Shown: positions 61,695-64,000 of the stretch, piece by piece
Numbering within the stretch: position 1 is the stretch's first letter
Layout: every line of letters starts with the position of its first letter
Assembly (NCBI GenBank): GCA_039029195.1
Contig: JBCCGR010000016.1
Coordinates: 1 to 64,000 of the forward strand
DNA from: JBCCGR01 sp039029195
GTDB taxonomy: Bacteria > Pseudomonadota > Alphaproteobacteria > Rhizobiales > Rhizobiaceae
Direction: 5' to 3'
DNA length: 64,000 bases
The notes under the pieces: model-generated
Database searches by the model: none
The model's input: only the letters and a program-made list of their open reading frames with translations
Told to the model about the DNA's origin: nothing
Program-made: the position numbers and the translations under genes

Positions 61695-62189
61695 ATGAAA
61701 TTACTTGCACTCGCGATCGCGGTGGGCGGCGCGTTGTTGGCAGGCAATGCACAAGCAGCACCTGTTGGAACCGTAAGCAAAATGAACCTGCAGAATGCCA
61801 TTGTCGTCGGCCCGCAGACCGGCGAAGCGGGTGCCTCGCAGGTTCACTACCGCAGGCACTATCATCGCCATCATCGCCATTTCCGCGGCCACAGACGACA
61901 CTTTCGCCGGGGTCTTGGCCACGGCCGTTACTTCCACGGCCATCGCTATCCACGTCATGGCTTCCGCCACCGCGGTGTTCGACAAAACCATTTCTATCGT
62001 GGACATGGACACGGTGGACATCGTGTTTATAGGGGCCACGGCGGCATTCGCCAGCACGCACCCCGACAACGCGTCTATCGGAACCATGGCCATCGCAATC
62101 ATGGCTACCGCAATCACGGATTGCGCATTGACCGCCACCATGGAGGTGGAGGCTACCGCTACCCGAACTTTTACGGTGACATGCGATAG
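61695..62189 (+). CDS. His/Arg/Gly-rich exported protein
   Basis: The protein is 164 aa; RBS GGAG lies seven bases upstream. Signal peptide residues are 1-22 (ending GNAQA). After a short normal segment the rest is an unusual repeat-like run of His, Arg, Gly and Tyr (VHYRRHYHRHHRHFRGH, then many RGHGH and NHGYRNHG units). The composition suggests metal binding (Ni, Cu, Zn) or nucleic-acid/anion binding in the periplasm. The overlapping ORFs in other frames are by-products of the repeats. The gene is followed by a strong hairpin. Confidence 0.7.
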   Translation: MKLLALAIAVGGALLAGNAQAAPVGTVSKMNLQNAIVVGPQTGEAGASQVHYRRHYHRHHRHFRGHRRHFRRGLGHGRYFHGHRYPRHGFRHRGVRQNHFYRGHGHGGHRVYRGHGGIRQHAPRQRVYRNHGHRNHGYRNHGLRIDRHHGGGGYRYPNFYGDMR

Positions 62190-62204
62190 TTTATGCAGAA
62201 CACA

Positions 62205-62233
62205 AGGCTTGGCCAAAGTAAGAGGCCAAGCCT
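62205..62233. terminator. Strong hairpin after the His-rich gene
   Basis: AGGCTTGGCC (62205-62214) pairs perfectly with GGCCAAGCCT (62224-62233) around a nine-base loop. No T-run follows on the plus strand, but it is well placed between convergent genes and may act in both directions. Confidence 0.65.
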
Positions 62234-62281
62234 GACTTCATTGAACGTTGCTAATTGAAGACCGGGACCACAGTTTCAAAC

Positions 62282-62686
62282 TCAGGCGTCAGCCTTCCAG
62301 GCGGTCACTTCGATTTCCACCTTCATCGTCGGCTCGACAAGGCCGGCAATGATCATCGTTGCAGCCGGGCGAACATCCCGGAAATAACTGCCGACAACGT
62401 CGAAAACGTCGCTCTTCAGGGAAATATCCGTGATGATGTAATTCGCCCGCACAATATCGGATAGCGAAAACCCTTCGGCCTCCAACACACTTTTGATGGT
62501 TTCAATCGTGTTGCGGGTCTGCTGCCGGACATCCTCCGGCATCTCCATCGTTGTGTAGTCGTAACCTGTTGTCCCGGCAACAAAACACCAGCGACCGCCC
62601 GGCACGGTCTGCACCACGGCGCGCGAGTAGCCAGCCTGTTTCTCAAACGGAGAGCCGCTTGAAATCAGTTTTCGGTCTTCAGTCAT
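62282..62686 (-). CDS. RidA-family protein
   Basis: The protein is 134 aa from ATG 62686 (a GTG at 62695 precedes it). It has the YjgF/YER057c fold: ISSGSPFEKQAGYSRAV, VAGTTGYD, QTRNTIETIKSVLEAEGFS, IVRANYIITDI, and the substrate-binding Arg near FRDVRPAATMI. RidA hydrolyses reactive enamine/imine intermediates from PLP enzymes. It follows leuD by 12 bp, in keeping with a role near branched-chain amino acid synthesis. Confidence 0.88.
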   Translation of the reverse strand: MTEDRKLISSGSPFEKQAGYSRAVVQTVPGGRWCFVAGTTGYDYTTMEMPEDVRQQTRNTIETIKSVLEAEGFSLSDIVRANYIITDISLKSDVFDVVGSYFRDVRPAATMIIAGLVEPTMKVEIEVTAWKADA

Positions 62687-62698
62687 GGATATCACCCG

Positions 62699-63304
62699 CT
62701 AGACCCACGGGCGGCTTTCGCTCATCTTTGTTTCAAAACTGTCAATCGCCGTGGCCTTTTCCATTGTGAGACCGATATCGTCGAGACCATTCAGCAGGCA
62801 GTGCTTTTTGAATGCATCAATCTCGAAGGAAATCGTGCCACCGTCAGGCCCCTTGATCTCCTGTGCTTCCAGATCAACCGTCAACGTGGCGTTGGAGCCA
62901 CGTTCCGCATCGTCCATCAGTTTCGACAGTTCTTCCTGAGAGACCTTGATGGGCAGTATCCCGTTTTTGAAACAGTTGTTGTAGAAAATATCGGCAAAGC
63001 TTGTTGAGATCACACAACGAATGCCGAAATCCAGCAGCGCCCACGGCGCATGTTCGCGCGACGAACCACAGCCAAAATTATCGCCAGCCACCAGAATTTC
63101 CGCATTGCGATAGGCCGCTTTATTGAGCACGAAATCCGGGTTTTCGCTGCCGTCTTCGTTGAGCTTCATCTCTGCAAACAGGCCAGCAGAAAGACCCGTC
63201 CGCTTGATGGTCTTCAGATAGTCCTTCGGGATAATCATGTCCGTGTCCACATTGACAATCGGCATAGGGGCGGCAACGCCCGTGAGTGTTACGAATTTTT
63301 CCAT
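62699..63304 (-). CDS. leuD: 3-isopropylmalate dehydratase small subunit
   Basis: The protein is 201 aa from ATG 63304, where AAGGAT lies eight bases upstream. Motifs: FVTLTGVAAPMPIVNVDTDMIIPKDY, then NFGCGSSREHAPWAL and SFADIFYNNCFKNGILPI. With LeuC it isomerises isopropylmalate in leucine biosynthesis. leuC is not within this window. RidA is encoded 12 bp downstream. Confidence 0.97.
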   Translation of the reverse strand: MEKFVTLTGVAAPMPIVNVDTDMIIPKDYLKTIKRTGLSAGLFAEMKLNEDGSENPDFVLNKAAYRNAEILVAGDNFGCGSSREHAPWALLDFGIRCVISTSFADIFYNNCFKNGILPIKVSQEELSKLMDDAERGSNATLTVDLEAQEIKGPDGGTISFEIDAFKKHCLLNGLDDIGLTMEKATAIDSFETKMSESRPWV

Positions 63305-63473
63305 TGCATTATCCTTCGACCGCAAAACGACGGTTTGCGCGGTTTACACCACGTGTTTGAAGGCGTCGAGAGCACCCGAGGAAATCAACCTGTGACGAAT
63401 TCACTTTCGTCCAAATTTCCGCCGTGTCAAAAGGCTGATTACGCTCCTTTTTGAGACCATTCGAGGATTGGGT

Positions 63474-64000
63474 ATGTTGAGAATTTTGTTTGTCGTTCTG
63501 ATCGCCAGCGCCACCACATTCTTTGCCTCCGCAGCCGGGCATGCCGCAGACAGCCTTTATTCTAAGCTCGACTTTGACAAGCATTGCACCTTTGAAAAGC
63601 CGGCAAGCGAAGAGGAAGAAGGAATGGGCGCGTCCGGTGTATGCCGCATTCCTGACTTCCCGGAAATTCACTTCGCAGAAGGGGATCTGCGCCATTCTGC
63701 GGGCTTTGGTGCGCCTAAGCAATTTGAAAGCTTCGCCCAGTTCAATAGCATGAACAACACAATCGAATGGCGTTTTGGATCAGACGGCGTGGCCTATGCC
63801 GCGATCGTGCGCTTCTTCATTGAAAACATAAACCCGGCCACCGGTGCGGTGGATCCAAAACGCAAAGGGCAGGTTCTGGTCATTCACCGGGTGGCAAGTG
63901 GGGGAGACAAAAATACCTGCGTTGTGGGCATGGTGGATGCCCGCGCCAACGAAAATGCCAATCAGTTGGCCCGCGATGTCGCAGACGGCGATGCAGCCAT
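63474..64000 (+). CDS. Exported protein of unknown function, 3' end outside window
   Basis: An open frame from ATG 63474 (AGGA at 63464-63467) runs to the last base without a stop (at least 175 codons). Signal peptide residues are 1-25 (ILFVVLIASATTFFASAAGHAA). Then DSLYSKLDFDKHCTFEKPA is followed by an acidic run and CRIPDFPEI, a two-Cys pattern, then NNTIEWRFGSDGVAYAAIVRF. The pattern recalls small periplasmic proteins of Hyphomicrobiales; no family was assigned. Confidence 0.7.
   Translation, partial: MLRILFVVLIASATTFFASAAGHAADSLYSKLDFDKHCTFEKPASEEEEGMGASGVCRIPDFPEIHFAEGDLRHSAGFGAPKQFESFAQFNSMNNTIEWRFGSDGVAYAAIVRFFIENINPATGAVDPKRKGQVLVIHRVASGGDKNTCVVGMVDARANENANQLARDVADGDAA

Noticed and set aside
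61701..62235. Two further long frames over the His-rich gene
   Set aside because: The repetitive composition leaves several frames open; only the frame with RBS and signal peptide is credible.
1..64000. CRISPR array
   Set aside because: No regularly spaced direct repeats of 25-40 bp were seen; the only dispersed repeat has two distant copies.

Overview
This window looks like chromosomal DNA of an alphaproteobacterium, most likely of the order Hyphomicrobiales (Rhizobiales). The evidence is gene order: mdh-sucC-(insert)-sucD-sucA-sucB-lpd, the phoR-pstSCAB-phoU-phoB cluster with long PstA and PstC, rpmI-rplT-pheS-pheT, and zapE next to an AprI/Inh-type lipoprotein. No 16S rRNA is present, so I do not name a genus.

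Left third (1-21.7 kb): an accessory, patchy region. It opens with the end of a small exported protein, then gene debris (a frameshifted tyrosine-integrase remnant running into the tail of a glutathione transferase) and a low-GC, cysteine-rich secreted protein. Next come short metabolic and regulatory units: MarR/SDR/DoxX, a homocysteine S-methyltransferase-like protein, an agmatine/peptidyl-arginine deiminase-like protein, and LysR with a divergent secreted protein. A TetR-controlled RND efflux set (membrane fusion protein, RND pump, orphan six-TM ABC domain) follows. From 14.3 to 17.2 kb there are IS1182-like and IS630-like transposase remnants, a PAN-like secreted protein and a zinc-ribbon protein. 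A three-gene operon of unknown role (VWA protein, SH3-like protein, 884-aa coiled-coil protein) ends just before tRNA-Ser(GGA). A repeat of about 100 bp that can fold into three hairpins occurs twice (4.9 and 14.4 kb).

Middle (21.8-43.3 kb): mostly core genes. These are msrA and a YjbR-like protein, the murein endopeptidase mepA, a paired YeeE/YedE transporter, pheT-GFA-pheS, rplT-rpmI, a LuxR solo with all the acyl-homoserine-lactone pocket residues I could check, and the complete phosphate regulon (phoR, pstS, pstC, pstA, pstB, phoU, phoB). A Pho-box-like element lies upstream of pstS, and a PPK2 polyphosphate kinase is divergent from phoR.

Right third (43.5-64 kb): nitronate monooxygenase, then a long minus-strand TCA block (mdh, sucC, exported protein, vapB, vapC, sucD, sucA, sucB, two small genes, lpd). 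Placing an exported protein and a VapBC-like toxin-antitoxin pair between the two subunit genes of succinyl-CoA synthetase is the most striking arrangement. An exact inverted pair of a 15-bp motif lies upstream of mdh. After this come zapE, an inhibitor-like lipoprotein, a hexapeptide acyltransferase divergent from a glycosyltransferase, an HD-domain protein, an exported MsrA, a His/Arg/Gly-rich exported protein, RidA, leuD, and a secreted protein cut by the window edge.

All function calls come from reading motifs and gene order by eye; no database search was run.
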